Shown: positions 17,070 through 26,542 of the stretch, piece after piece
Position numbering within the stretch: the stretch's first letter is position 1
How the letters are laid out: each line of letters begins with the position of its first letter
Source: Verrucomicrobiota bacterium JB024
Lineage (GTDB): Bacteria; Verrucomicrobiota; Verrucomicrobiia; Opitutales; Cerasicoccaceae
NCBI GenBank assembly: GCA_030673825.1
Contig: JAUTCS010000053.1
Coordinates: 1-58,288 of the forward strand
Reading direction: 5' to 3'
Length of the DNA stretch: 58,288 nucleotides
Notes under the pieces: generated by a model
Told to the model about the DNA's origin: nothing
The model's input: only the letters and a program-made list of their open reading frames with translations
Databases searched by the model: none
Program-made: the position numbers and the translations under genes

Positions 17070-18266
17070 TTAAATATAGTTTTGTGCAGCCTCTTTGCGG
17101 TGCTCTGTCGGTGTTTTTCCGATGCTCTTGCGAAACACACGGCAAAACGCGGAAGTGTTCATGTAGCCGCTGAGCCGTGCCACGACATCGATCTTATAGT
17201 CAGTGGACGCAAGAAGCGACTTGGCGTTTTCAAGGCGGACGCGTTCGATTTCCCGCCCGATCGAGTGTCCCGTGCTCTTGCGGAAGCGCACAAAGGCATT
17301 CGTACGTGAGGCATGCACATCCCGGATAACATCGTCTGCCGTTATGCGCTCCATGTAATGGTCTTTTATGTAGCTCAGGATGGAAGCGACAATCTTGTCG
17401 TCGCTCGTTATTTGCTCGGTGGAGGCTCGCTTTTCGATGTACAGCGGTGGGATGAAAATCGTTTTGGGGGCCTTGGGGTCGCTATTGAGGTATCGGTCGA
17501 GTAGTTCCGCTCCGGTGTGTCCCAGCTTGGACAGGTTGACGTCCACACTGGAGAGAGGGACTTGGGATAGCTCGCAAAAGCTGCGGTTGTTATTGACGCC
17601 CAGGATAGCTATTCGTTCCGGCACCTTATAGCCGAGGCTAAGCACTTCCTGTAAAAATACATCCGCGGTGCTATCATCCGGACAGAACACGGATATGGGT
17701 TGATTCGTTTGCTCGATGGCTTCCGAGATGCTGCGCTTAAGCTTGGCCGATCGTGCTGAGTTGTTTCTCACCAGGCCGTCATAGTGTATTGTGCCAAAGG
17801 TGAATGCCGATCCTTGTTGAGTGTGGATTTCTTCAATCCGTCGTTGGAAGGCCCGGATGCGCGTATCCACAATCATGTTGTAGTCCGTCAGATTCAGACC
17901 CAAGTAGTGAGAGCGTCCCAGCGAGTACATGTAGTCGGCGGCCATTCTGCCGACTTTCTCATGGTCGATACTTACGACTCCATCCGCATCCAGGTCGCCA
18001 TTGCCCACGAGGTCTACGATTTTAGCCTTCGGAAAGGTTCGTCGTACATTAAAGGGTTTGTTCGGGTCGGGCAGTACGATGACTCCATCGACTTTCTTCG
18101 AAGGCTTGGGGGGGCCGTAGTAATGCTCTGGCGATATCAGATACCAGCCTGCATCCCGGGCGTAGGCGCGCAGCCCGTGCCAAAGGGACCCCGTGGACCA
18201 TGCCAGGAAGGCCAGGACGCACCTGGGATGCTGTTGCGCGGGCTCGGAGGTTTCCGTTCGGGGCAT
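17070..18266 (-). CDS. XylR-like transcriptional regulator (LacI-type sensor + AraC HTH)
   Basis: About 398 residues from the ATG at 18266. The sensor domain spans CVLAFLAWSTGSLWHGLRAYAR through DGVIVLPDPN, SIDHEKVGRMAADYMYSLGRSHY and AILGVNNNRSFCELSQVPLSSVDV. The C-terminal AraC domain has the two helix-turn-helix units (ITADDVIRDVHASRTNAFVRF and IDVVARLSGYMNTSAFCRVFRKSIGKTPTEHR). An upstream ATG at 18392 is also open and has a GGGG tract 8 bases before it, so a 42-residue N-terminal extension cannot be excluded; the family alignment favours 18266. It is divergent from the Verru_Chthon cassette gene at 18465 and convergent with the sulfatase. It may control either side. Confidence 0.85.
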   Translation of the reverse strand: MPRTETSEPAQQHPRCVLAFLAWSTGSLWHGLRAYARDAGWYLISPEHYYGPPKPSKKVDGVIVLPDPNKPFNVRRTFPKAKIVDLVGNGDLDADGVVSIDHEKVGRMAADYMYSLGRSHYLGLNLTDYNMIVDTRIRAFQRRIEEIHTQQGSAFTFGTIHYDGLVRNNSARSAKLKRSISEAIEQTNQPISVFCPDDSTADVFLQEVLSLGYKVPERIAILGVNNNRSFCELSQVPLSSVDVNLSKLGHTGAELLDRYLNSDPKAPKTIFIPPLYIEKRASTEQITSDDKIVASILSYIKDHYMERITADDVIRDVHASRTNAFVRFRKSTGHSIGREIERVRLENAKSLLASTDYKIDVVARLSGYMNTSAFCRVFRKSIGKTPTEHRKEAAQNYI

Positions 18267-18464
18267 GTGGAAGGGGCGTATCCGGTGGCACTTCTGGAAG
18301 CCACCTTTTTGTACAATCTGCACATATTTGGCACGTGTGGCAAACCTTATATTCTTGTTGAGGGCATGGGTCGGCTGTATGACTGAAACCATGGCACTAG
18401 CCCCAGGTGCAGCGTCGGTATTCTGCGTTGCCGATAAGAAAAGCCCCCCTACCTGTCCCTCGAA

Positions 18465-21400
18465 ATGCTAACCTCACCCTTGACGATTCAGCGGCGCCAG
18501 CATGGGTTTGCCCTGATAGTCGCACTCTCCTTGATGGCCTTTATCGTGCTGTTGCTGGTGTCCTTGTCCTCGCTGGTGAGGGTGGATATGGCCGCTTCCA
18601 GCAATAATGCCAACATGACGCTTGCCCGGGAATATGCCAGGTTTTCAGCGTTCAAGGCGCTTGGCCAGTTGCAGAAGTCCGCCGGTCCGGATCAGCGTGT
18701 GACGGCGCGGGCAGACATTCTGCTGGCTCCCGGCGTGGACCCTCTGGAGGGGCAGGCGCACTGGCTTGGTGTTTGGTCGACCGAAAACGATTTGACGCCT
18801 GCTCAACGGCAGGACGTGACTTGGCTGGTGAGTGGGCAGAACCCGGATGCCTATGTCGCCGCGCCGGATCGTGTGCAGTTGGTTTCTTCTGCGCATACGG
18901 TCCTCACCCAGGAGGATGAAGTCTGGGTATCCTCGGAACCGGTTACATTACCGGGAGCATCGCATAGCGGTATCATTGCTTACTGGATTACGGATGAGAG
19001 CTTGAAAGCCAGGGTCAATATCGAGGACCCGTATCTGGGGGACGCCTTGGGAGACAGCCCGGCCTATGATGCTCAGATGGCGCAACTGGCTGATCCGACG
19101 GTCGCTCACGACAGCGAGGGGTACCGTGTGTTTTATCCAGTCGGCGGCACCGATACCGCTGAATGGAAAAGCGGTCCCTCCAACCTTACCGTGCGCTTGA
19201 AGGGCATTTCGGATTTGGACTATCTGGTAGACGGGCAGAATCGTGTTCCCTCGCGGGGATATTATCATGATTTGACCTTTCACTCCTATTCGGTCCTGAG
19301 CGACACAAAGGACGGAGGCCTGAAACGCGACCTTTCCTCGCTATTGCTCAATGTGCCCGCCGACCTCAGGAATACGAACGACGGTTCGATCTTCGCTCCG
19401 GCTCTTAGCGGCAGGCGGGCCGATCCCGGTGGGCCGAAGTGGACACAGCTTGCGGACTATTACCAGTTCTCTCTGGGAGACAATACCGGGGCCGTCAATA
19501 TGCGTGTGCCCACCAATGATACGGCGGGCTTCGCTCCCGTGGTGACGCGGTGCAATCTGGTCGTGCAGCTCTTTGCCCAGCTTCTGCCAACGGCTCCTGT
19601 CGAGCCCTCGGAGAGACGGGCCATCGATTATACATACACGATCGGGTACTTCCCGCTGATAACCCTGTGGAATCCCTACGATCACGACATGGTGATCCCT
19701 GACCTGGGCTTCGAGTTGGACGGCCGTCCCGTTTATATTGCCTATGAGTATGAAGATATCACTGATCCCCTGAATCCGGTGACGCGGAAGGCGCAGCTCT
19801 ACATCGTAGAGCGGGAAGACGCTGATATCTATCCGCACTCGGACGGCAGGCGAAAAATCCCGATGACCATCCAGGGCACAACGATACCGGCAGGACGGGC
19901 CATCAACTTCACGCCTCCTGTGAATTCCTACATGGCATCTGCCCCGCCCGATGGATCGAAGAACGTCCTCAAGCCGGGGGCGAGCGCCGAGCTTGTAAGG
20001 GGATTTTTTCTTGAGCCTGTTGTTTTTCCGAAGGCTGGAAGCGGTTCAGCCGCGCGCGAGAAGGCCTTTTTGGAGTCGAAGACCATCGACGAGCTTGCCA
20101 TACGCGCGATCAATCCGGGTAAGTACACTGTCCAGTTGTATGCAGACAATAGCTTCAGCACAAGCCGATGGCCGAATGACCCCAATCGCTTCCTCGCCAT
20201 TTCGGCACCGGCCCCGGGCTTGTACGATTGTTCCCAGGCTGGTGGCATGAAGGTAATCACTCCGGACATGCTGGGGCTGCTGGATTTTACCTCCAACATC
20301 GAGCCCGCGGGCAGGAGTGTGTCCGCAGACTATATGGACGATTCCGTTTTTGTCCTGAGCGATTTCAATGATGTTTCCATCACGGGGCAGAACTTTATCT
20401 ATGGGGCCGCCATTCGGATGAATTTTCCGCAATCCAGGCAGAACGGCGACTACTACGAGCGTTCGCATTTGTTCACCCAGATGAATGTGCGCACTCCGAT
20501 TTCCTCGAATCAGGTGCATAGCTTTAATGCGTCGGACAATGGTACCGATAACTACATGTACCAGCTCTACAATGGGGGAAATCTTTTGTACGAAAAAACT
20601 GGCGACCCCCTTGACGATTTTATCACAGGGGCTGACGACCTCTATGCCCCGGTCGGGTTTTCCAATGACCACATCAACGGCAGCCAGCGGATGGTTCTCT
20701 TCGAAGTTCCTCAGACCGCCCCCTTGGGGATCGGTCAGTTTATGCACGCCCCCCTCATGCGGGTGGATGTGACCAGTAATCTTCTGTCGCTCTCGCCCAT
20801 CCAGTTCGAGAGTAACAAGCAGCAGTCCAACAGCACGCCCACCTATGCCATCGGCAACTCGCTTGCGAACATACACCTGCCGCTGGGTTGGACGAAAATG
20901 AACTTCGCTCAATCGGATGCGGGGACGGCCTTCGATGGTTCCTACTATTTGGGTGCAGGGTGGCAAGGCTCTCAGTACGACTATTCGTACGAGCTCAATG
21001 ATGCGCTATGGGATGGCTATTTTCTCTCGACCATTTTGCCCGATAACCGCGAGAGGGTTAGTTTTCCATTGCCCAATGCCCGGATGACCCGGGTAAGAAA
21101 CGCAAGAGACGTGGATCTTATCGATGAACAGAGGGCCTCGGCCAATCTGCTCCTGGAAGGTGGCTTTAATATCAATTCAACATCCGTGGCCGCGTGGGAA
21201 TCCATCCTCGGAGCGATGCGCGACGTCGATACCATGGGTGGCGATCCAGACTCCGTGGAACTGAGGAACAACTTCTCGCGTTTCCTGGCTCCGATGCTGG
21301 ACTCTGCGCCTGAGGCACCGCGTTACGGAGATCATACAGACGAACTGCTAGGCGGCTTTAGGAGTCTGTCGGATGAGCAGGTCTCAGCGCTCGCCGTGCA

Positions 21401-22040
21401 AATCGTTGACGAAATCAAGCGACGTAGCGCGCATTTTGGTTATCCCTTCGGCTCGCTCTCGGCATTCATAAACCGTTCGATCGACACCAGTGTGGTAGAT
21501 TCCGCAGACCCCTGCATCCAACGCTTTGCCTACGAGGGGCCGCTCCAGTTCGCCATTGATCAGAGCAGTATCAACGGCACGCCCGCGATTAATGCAGACG
21601 GCGAGGCTCAACGTGGGGTGGCCGACGGCTTATGGACGCCTGCGGGGGGAGGCGTGGACTATATCGAGTCCGACGAGCCGGGCGACGGAGGAGACGTGTC
21701 GCCATATCGGGCGGAGTCGGTAGCGGCGGTGGCCAACCGGCCGTACGCCGAGGGGATACCCGGCTACCTCACTCAGGCTGACGTGCTGGCAAAAATCGGC
21801 CCCGCGATTACCGCCCGTGGGGATACCTTCACTATCCGCGCGTATGGGGCGGTCCACGACGATCTCAGCGGAGCCACCCAGGCGGAAGCATACTGTGAAA
21901 TGGTTGTGCAGCGCGTGCCTGAGTACGTTGATTCGGCTTCCGATGCTCCTTATGAGGCTCCCACATCAGCGATCAACCAGGAATTCGGGCGAAGGTTTGA
22001 AATCATCTCATTCCGCTGGCTGAACAACGACAGTATCTAG
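18465..22040 (+). CDS. Verru_Chthon cassette protein A (large PilX-like envelope protein)
   Basis: A 1191-residue protein recognisable as the Verru_Chthon cassette protein A family described from Verrucomicrobia such as Chthoniobacter. The N-terminus has a pilin-like signal: basic leader RRQHG, then FALIVALSLMAFIVLLLVSL, close to PilX. It is followed by the family hallmark AGPDQRVTARADIL. The long remainder has mixed beta-rich repeats without known catalytic motifs. The C-terminus ends EFGRRFEIISFRWLNND, matching the paralogue at 35760-39353. The family is thought to belong to a pseudopilin-related surface or secretion apparatus, but its biochemical role is unknown. The usual cassette partners B, C and D are not in this window. 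A small secreted protein begins 21 bases downstream, and a related protein sits in the same position after the paralogue. Confidence 0.88.
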   Translation: MLTSPLTIQRRQHGFALIVALSLMAFIVLLLVSLSSLVRVDMAASSNNANMTLAREYARFSAFKALGQLQKSAGPDQRVTARADILLAPGVDPLEGQAHWLGVWSTENDLTPAQRQDVTWLVSGQNPDAYVAAPDRVQLVSSAHTVLTQEDEVWVSSEPVTLPGASHSGIIAYWITDESLKARVNIEDPYLGDALGDSPAYDAQMAQLADPTVAHDSEGYRVFYPVGGTDTAEWKSGPSNLTVRLKGISDLDYLVDGQNRVPSRGYYHDLTFHSYSVLSDTKDGGLKRDLSSLLLNVPADLRNTNDGSIFAPALSGRRADPGGPKWTQLADYYQFSLGDNTGAVNMRVPTNDTAGFAPVVTRCNLVVQLFAQLLPTAPVEPSERRAIDYTYTIGYFPLITLWNPYDHDMVIPDLGFELDGRPVYIAYEYEDITDPLNPVTRKAQLYIVEREDADIYPHSDGRRKIPMTIQGTTIPAGRAINFTPPVNSYMASAPPDGSKNVLKPGASAELVRGFFLEPVVFPKAGSGSAAREKAFLESKTIDELAIRAINPGKYTVQLYADNSFSTSRWPNDPNRFLAISAPAPGLYDCSQAGGMKVITPDMLGLLDFTSNIEPAGRSVSADYMDDSVFVLSDFNDVSITGQNFIYGAAIRMNFPQSRQNGDYYERSHLFTQMNVRTPISSNQVHSFNASDNGTDNYMYQLYNGGNLLYEKTGDPLDDFITGADDLYAPVGFSNDHINGSQRMVLFEVPQTAPLGIGQFMHAPLMRVDVTSNLLSLSPIQFESNKQQSNSTPTYAIGNSLANIHLPLGWTKMNFAQSDAGTAFDGSYYLGAGWQGSQYDYSYELNDALWDGYFLSTILPDNRERVSFPLPNARMTRVRNARDVDLIDEQRASANLLLEGGFNINSTSVAAWESILGAMRDVDTMGGDPDSVELRNNFSRFLAPMLDSAPEAPRYGDHTDELLGGFRSLSDEQVSALAVQIVDEIKRRSAHFGYPFGSLSAFINRSIDTSVVDSADPCIQRFAYEGPLQFAIDQSSINGTPAINADGEAQRGVADGLWTPAGGGVDYIESDEPGDGGDVSPYRAESVAAVANRPYAEGIPGYLTQADVLAKIGPAITARGDTFTIRAYGAVHDDLSGATQAEAYCEMVVQRVPEYVDSASDAPYEAPTSAINQEFGRRFEIISFRWLNNDSI

Positions 22041-22061
22041 CACAGCATCCTGCATATCCCC

Positions 22062-22889
22062 ATGATCAACCTTGATACTATGACACTTTTACGGAAAACG
22101 GGAGCGGTACTTGTTTTTTACGGACTGGCGATACTAACCTCGGGGGCTCAACCGGTGAATGAATATGCTTTTCGAATTCTCTTCATGAACAGCGATGCTG
22201 AGGTGGAGGGGGGATTGATTGAGCTAGGCGTTAACCTCGAATTCGAAACCCACGAAGAGGTTTTTAGGGTCGCGGCCTATGCCGGTAAGTTGACGCGTTA
22301 TTTTCGTTACGTGGGCGTCCCTGAGCTGAACTTTTTTCAGCAGACCGTGGACGATGAGGGGAACCCACTGCGTTCACCGGTGATCAGCGTGGATTTGGGC
22401 GTGCCGGGGGATAAACTCATCATTCTCATGCGTACTCCGTCTGGAGAGCTCAAAGCCATGGTGCAGGATGTCAGCTCAGGATCTCTGGTGCTTGGGGATG
22501 TGCGCATCATGAACTTTACGCGCTTTGAGGTGGCTGTGCGGATCGGTGAGCTGGTGACAAAGGTCGGTGGCATGCGATCCCGTGACATCACGCCGGCGAT
22601 TGCGAAGCCCCGCAAGATGGAGCGTCTTGCTCTGGCGGTCATGGACGGGGATATGACCCGGATCCTGGAAAACCGCCGGGTTCTCTTTCGCCGCGATGAG
22701 AGCAAGTTGATCCTCGTTCATCCTGATTCTCGTGCGGCGGATGCCATGGCATATACGATGATCTCCATCGAACCCGAACCCATTCCCCAGGACAACGTCT
22801 CCGACAAGGCTGTCGAGCTGTACGACCCGAATGCGCCGGACCGCTGGGCGGTGGAGGTGGATGAATACGGCATGCGCGAGTACAAATAG
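22062..22889 (+). CDS. Small secreted partner of Verru_Chthon cassette protein A (uncharacterised)
   Basis: A 275-residue protein of unknown function. A signal peptide ends near LTSGAQP (the ATG at 22080 is a second possible start). The body is predicted to be mostly beta. Segments such as YFRYVGVPELNFF, SPVISVDLGVPGDKLIILM, DVRIMNFTRFEVAVRIGE and FRRDESKLILVHP can be aligned by eye, in the same order, with the protein at 35042-35758, although identity is low. It follows the cassette A gene by 21 bases, so translation is probably coupled. I infer that the two proteins work together, for example as a periplasmic chaperone or minor subunit of the cassette A structure. Nothing in the sequence gives a biochemical activity. 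Confidence 0.7.
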   Translation: MINLDTMTLLRKTGAVLVFYGLAILTSGAQPVNEYAFRILFMNSDAEVEGGLIELGVNLEFETHEEVFRVAAYAGKLTRYFRYVGVPELNFFQQTVDDEGNPLRSPVISVDLGVPGDKLIILMRTPSGELKAMVQDVSSGSLVLGDVRIMNFTRFEVAVRIGELVTKVGGMRSRDITPAIAKPRKMERLALAVMDGDMTRILENRRVLFRRDESKLILVHPDSRAADAMAYTMISIEPEPIPQDNVSDKAVELYDPNAPDRWAVEVDEYGMREYK

Positions 22890-23031
22890 CTGACACTTTC
22901 ACCCTGAACAGATCGCACACGAATGAGTTCACAGAGCAAACTGCAATATCTTGTTCCTCTCCGCTTGCCGGGACTAGATTTCACGCTCACGGCAGTCATC
23001 CTGACTCTTGAATACCATTGATCAGATTTTC

Positions 23032-25443
23032 ATGTACAGACTACTTCTTCTTGTTTTGTTGACCCTCAGTGCTTCAGGGGCGCATGCCTCCGATTACGAT
23101 TGGGCAGCTGCCAGCTTTGGCGGCGGGGGTAAGTATCAAGGCCCGGCCGTGAGCTCGGTGGATGCGGACTTGCTCATCGCCTGTGGAAATATGGGAGGTA
23201 CCTTCATCAGCCGTGATGGCGGCGAGAATTTCGAGCAGGTTCCCTTTGTCGGCTACACGACCTGCCTTGTTCACGATGCCTCGCCGCGGAACCCCTGGCA
23301 CTTCTCCGTCAACGATCCGGACACCTTCCTGGCTTTATCTCAGGGCAGGATTTTGTCGACCACCGACGGTGGTAATACATGGAGCCGTCCGGCGATGCGG
23401 GAGGCGGAGAGTGGGGAAGGCCTGACGGGCGAATACCAACTCGGAGCCGTTACGTTGGTGTCCGGGAAAACAGAACGCCTGATCGGCGCCTTCATGGCGA
23501 AAGGTGAAGACCGGTCCTACCGGCTGGCGGAGTCCATTGACATGGGCGATAACTGGAAATTCCTCGGCGCGATAGCACATGACGCGGGGCCCATCGTTGA
23601 TATTCAGGCCGTGAAGGCGATTCCCGACCGCTTGCTCTTAGCGACAGAGCAAGGGCTGTTTCTGAGCGATGATGGCGGGGAGAGTTGGACGGATATTACC
23701 GAGTCAATCCCGGCCCTGTCCGAGGGGTATGTGCATGATTTCGATGGTGGGAGCAACGAGACTCAGAGTGTCCTGTACCTGACCACCAGCATTCGCACGG
23801 AGCCCGATGGAAGCAAGACAGGCGGTATTTTCGTGTCCCGGGATGGGGGAGAGAGTTGGCAGGTGACCTTGCAGGATGTTGCATGGGCGGCGGAGGCAGA
23901 GGTTCCCCATGATGTGGAGATCCAGCCCGTTTTGGCTAAGCGCTGGACGGGCAAGGACGGGTATTATGAACACCCGATTTTCCGCTGGCTGTCCGCGTGT
24001 CAAGCTGACCCCGAGGTGGCTTACGTATGCGTTCAGGGCCGTTACATCTCTAATGCCGATTCAGATGCGGAGCGGGTGGAGTTGCTAGGATCGAATGTTT
24101 ACCGCACGGATGACGCCGGGAAGACGTGGGCGCCGGTTTTATTCCAGAACCCGTTCATGAAAAACTTTAACATTTCCAGCCGCTCATGGATGGAGACCCA
24201 GTGGGGGTGGGGACAGTGCCCGACCGGCGTCTATGTCTCTGCGAGTAATCCTGACCAAGTCATGGTGACCACGGGTTCAACGGTTTACTACACTCAGAAC
24301 GGTGGAACCTCGTGGGAGGAAATCGCCGGCAAGACACCGATCGAAATCGCACCCATTGGATCAATGGCGCTGGCGGAACAGCCGACAGAGATAACGGTGC
24401 CAGCCGGGGGGATGCTCAACACCTCGGTCTGGAATGTGTACTTCGATCCCTTTCGCGATGGAATGATGTATATCCCGCTGGCCGACTTTGGCGGTTTCTG
24501 GCGCAGTGAAAATGGCGGACGGGACTGGATGTTTTCTACGGCTTTTTACGCGCCGCAGCTAGGCAACAACGGCTACGGCATGGCGTTTTCTCCAGACGTT
24601 CCCGGTAAGCTGTGGGCAGGCGCATCGTTCCGCCACGACATCCCGGTTTCTAATGTCGAGATCGACAATGGGCATAATAAGGGCGGTCTCGTATATTCCG
24701 AAGATTACGGTGAGACATGGCACGAACTCGAAGGGCTGGGCTTGCCCCCGCACGCAGGCAGTATTCCGACAGACGTTTACGTCGAGCCGCAGACGCGGGA
24801 GGGCGCGCACCAGATATGGGCGGTGTTCATCGGTCGCGGTATTTATCACTCCGAAGACGATGGTAAATCCTGGCGGGCGATGAACGACGGACTCGATCCC
24901 AATAACCTGAATGTGTGCTACATCAGTCAGTCAGAAGATGGGGCTATGTATGCCTTGGCCGTCGTGAAAGCGTGGCAGGGCGTGCTTTCTGAGCCCGGTA
25001 CACTTTACCGAAGCGATGACTATGGTAAAACATGGAAATCTCTCCGTCCGAGCCGAGAGGCGTTTCTCAGCCCCATGGACTACTGCGTCGATCCGCATGA
25101 TTCGGATCATATTTTACTCGCGGCATCCACCCGCCAGATATGGAAAGAGCCGAGCCAATCCGAAGGACTTTGGGAGTCACACGATGGCGGCAACACATGG
25201 TTAAGGATATGGGATATGAACTGCGTTGGTATCGACATGGATCCGGCCGATCCTCAACATCTCTTTGCCAGTGTCTGGGACCGCGGCCTCTGGGAAAGCC
25301 ATGATGGCGGTAAGGCATGGGCGCAGAAAATCGAGTACCCTTTCAGCCGTCCCTTGGGGGTCGTTTTCGATCCCACCAGTCATGGCGATATTTACGTCTT
25401 TAGCTACGGTGCCGGCGTCTGGAAGGGTACATTTAAGCCTTAA
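23032..25443 (+). CDS. Secreted Asp-box (BNR) beta-propeller protein, GH74/VPS10-like
   Basis: A 803-residue exported protein with a signal peptide (MYRLLLLVLLTLSASGAHAS). At least ten Asp-box repeats of the type S-x-D-x-G-x-T/S-W are visible (for example SRDGGENF, TTDGGNTW, SDDGGESW, SRDGGESW, TDDAGKTW, SEDYGETW, SEDDGKSW, SDDYGKTW, SHDGGNTW, SHDGGKAW). They indicate two tandem seven-bladed propellers as in GH74 xyloglucanases and sortilin-like VPS10 proteins. The catalytic aspartates of GH74 cannot be assigned with confidence. The ATG at 23032 puts the signal peptide at the N-terminus; the frame also opens at a TTG 24 bases upstream. It probably binds or cleaves a glycan outside the cell, and it is followed after 3 bases by the DUF4380-like gene. 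Confidence 0.75.
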   Translation: MYRLLLLVLLTLSASGAHASDYDWAAASFGGGGKYQGPAVSSVDADLLIACGNMGGTFISRDGGENFEQVPFVGYTTCLVHDASPRNPWHFSVNDPDTFLALSQGRILSTTDGGNTWSRPAMREAESGEGLTGEYQLGAVTLVSGKTERLIGAFMAKGEDRSYRLAESIDMGDNWKFLGAIAHDAGPIVDIQAVKAIPDRLLLATEQGLFLSDDGGESWTDITESIPALSEGYVHDFDGGSNETQSVLYLTTSIRTEPDGSKTGGIFVSRDGGESWQVTLQDVAWAAEAEVPHDVEIQPVLAKRWTGKDGYYEHPIFRWLSACQADPEVAYVCVQGRYISNADSDAERVELLGSNVYRTDDAGKTWAPVLFQNPFMKNFNISSRSWMETQWGWGQCPTGVYVSASNPDQVMVTTGSTVYYTQNGGTSWEEIAGKTPIEIAPIGSMALAEQPTEITVPAGGMLNTSVWNVYFDPFRDGMMYIPLADFGGFWRSENGGRDWMFSTAFYAPQLGNNGYGMAFSPDVPGKLWAGASFRHDIPVSNVEIDNGHNKGGLVYSEDYGETWHELEGLGLPPHAGSIPTDVYVEPQTREGAHQIWAVFIGRGIYHSEDDGKSWRAMNDGLDPNNLNVCYISQSEDGAMYALAVVKAWQGVLSEPGTLYRSDDYGKTWKSLRPSREAFLSPMDYCVDPHDSDHILLAASTRQIWKEPSQSEGLWESHDGGNTWLRIWDMNCVGIDMDPADPQHLFASVWDRGLWESHDGGKAWAQKIEYPFSRPLGVVFDPTSHGDIYVFSYGAGVWKGTFKP

Positions 25444-25446
25444 CCC

Positions 25447-26373
25447 ATGCGATGCCTCTTGCCCATATTGGTCCTTATGTCTCTGGTGTGTTACTTCGCC
25501 AGGGCCGAACCGGATGTGTCCACCTTCGTCGAGCTCCATAACGCTGAGTCGGCGCTGCTGATTTCCGTCGAGACGGGTAAGGTGGTCTCATGGTCTTCTC
25601 CCGGGACGGGAAATCTGCTGTGGCTGGCAGACCCGGATGCGCTGCAGGGCGCGAGTGTGGATCAACTGCGTGGAGACCGCGGGGGCATCTGTGTGTACCC
25701 GGCCCAAGAGAAACTCTGGCATTTCATATGGGGAAAAGAATGGTCGGCCGAAGACTACGAACGGTTGAATTGGAAGCTGATCGAGCATCAGGAAGAAAAA
25801 GCGGTTCTGGTATGCGAATCGGTGCCCGCGCTCGGTATTCGCCTGCAGAGGGAGATTGTTATTGATAATACCGGCATCGGTTTCTCGATTGTCGATTCTG
25901 CTGAGCGCACAGCCCCCAATCCCATCCCGGTGATGCTATGGACTGTGACGCAGCTTCCAGTGCCCGACGGGTTGTGGCTGGAGTCGGTCTCCGTGCTTCC
26001 TGGCCGTGATTTCACGCTACTGGGTAACCGTCGCTATTTTGAAAAAACATCCGTGCACGCACTGGAAGACGCTGTGTCCATTGATGTTTCTGGGGCGATC
26101 CCGGGACTTAAGATCGGAACTTTTGGCGAGCATCTTGTCGCTGAGTATCCCACGGGGCTACTTATCAAACGTGGAGCTTTCTCGCCGGATGGGTCCTACC
26201 CCGATGCCGCCTCTCTGGAGGCATATGTCGGCGACGAGTTTGTCGAAATGGAAACCGTCAGCGTAGCGGCCCATTTGCAGCCGGGCGAGTGCCTGGAGTT
26301 GGCGACGAGCTGGTGCTTTCTCCCTGGAATGACTTTTCACCCGGGCAGTCATCCCTTCCTTCACGAAGAATGA
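25447..26373 (+). CDS. DUF4380-like secreted protein (galactose-mutarotase fold)
   Basis: A 308-residue protein with a signal peptide (MRCLLPILVLMSLVCYFARA). The central part resembles DUF4380: an opening VELHNAESALLISVETGKVV, a GGICVYPAQEKLWHF segment in the place of the family's G-G-x-x-x-W-P-A motif, LQREIVIDNTG and PVMLWTVTQLP. DUF4380 proteins share the aldose-1-epimerase/galactose-mutarotase beta-sandwich and often accompany sulfatases and glycosidases in this phylum; their activity is unknown. Only 3 bases separate it from the upstream propeller gene, so the two are one operon. The assignment is by recognised pattern and should be treated as tentative. Confidence 0.6.
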   Translation: MRCLLPILVLMSLVCYFARAEPDVSTFVELHNAESALLISVETGKVVSWSSPGTGNLLWLADPDALQGASVDQLRGDRGGICVYPAQEKLWHFIWGKEWSAEDYERLNWKLIEHQEEKAVLVCESVPALGIRLQREIVIDNTGIGFSIVDSAERTAPNPIPVMLWTVTQLPVPDGLWLESVSVLPGRDFTLLGNRRYFEKTSVHALEDAVSIDVSGAIPGLKIGTFGEHLVAEYPTGLLIKRGAFSPDGSYPDAASLEAYVGDEFVEMETVSVAAHLQPGECLELATSWCFLPGMTFHPGSHPFLHEE

Positions 26374-26542
26374 AAAATATTCTGCATATCTTCCATCACA
26401 TGCTGGCCATTTTGCCTGAACAAATAGCATATATTTCGGACCGATCAGCATGCCTGTATTCCTTGAGAGCATATCAGGCGTAAATAGACTTTTTTCATAT
26501 CCTGAACTCTCCTAACCCCAACCCAAACTCATTGAACGAAAA

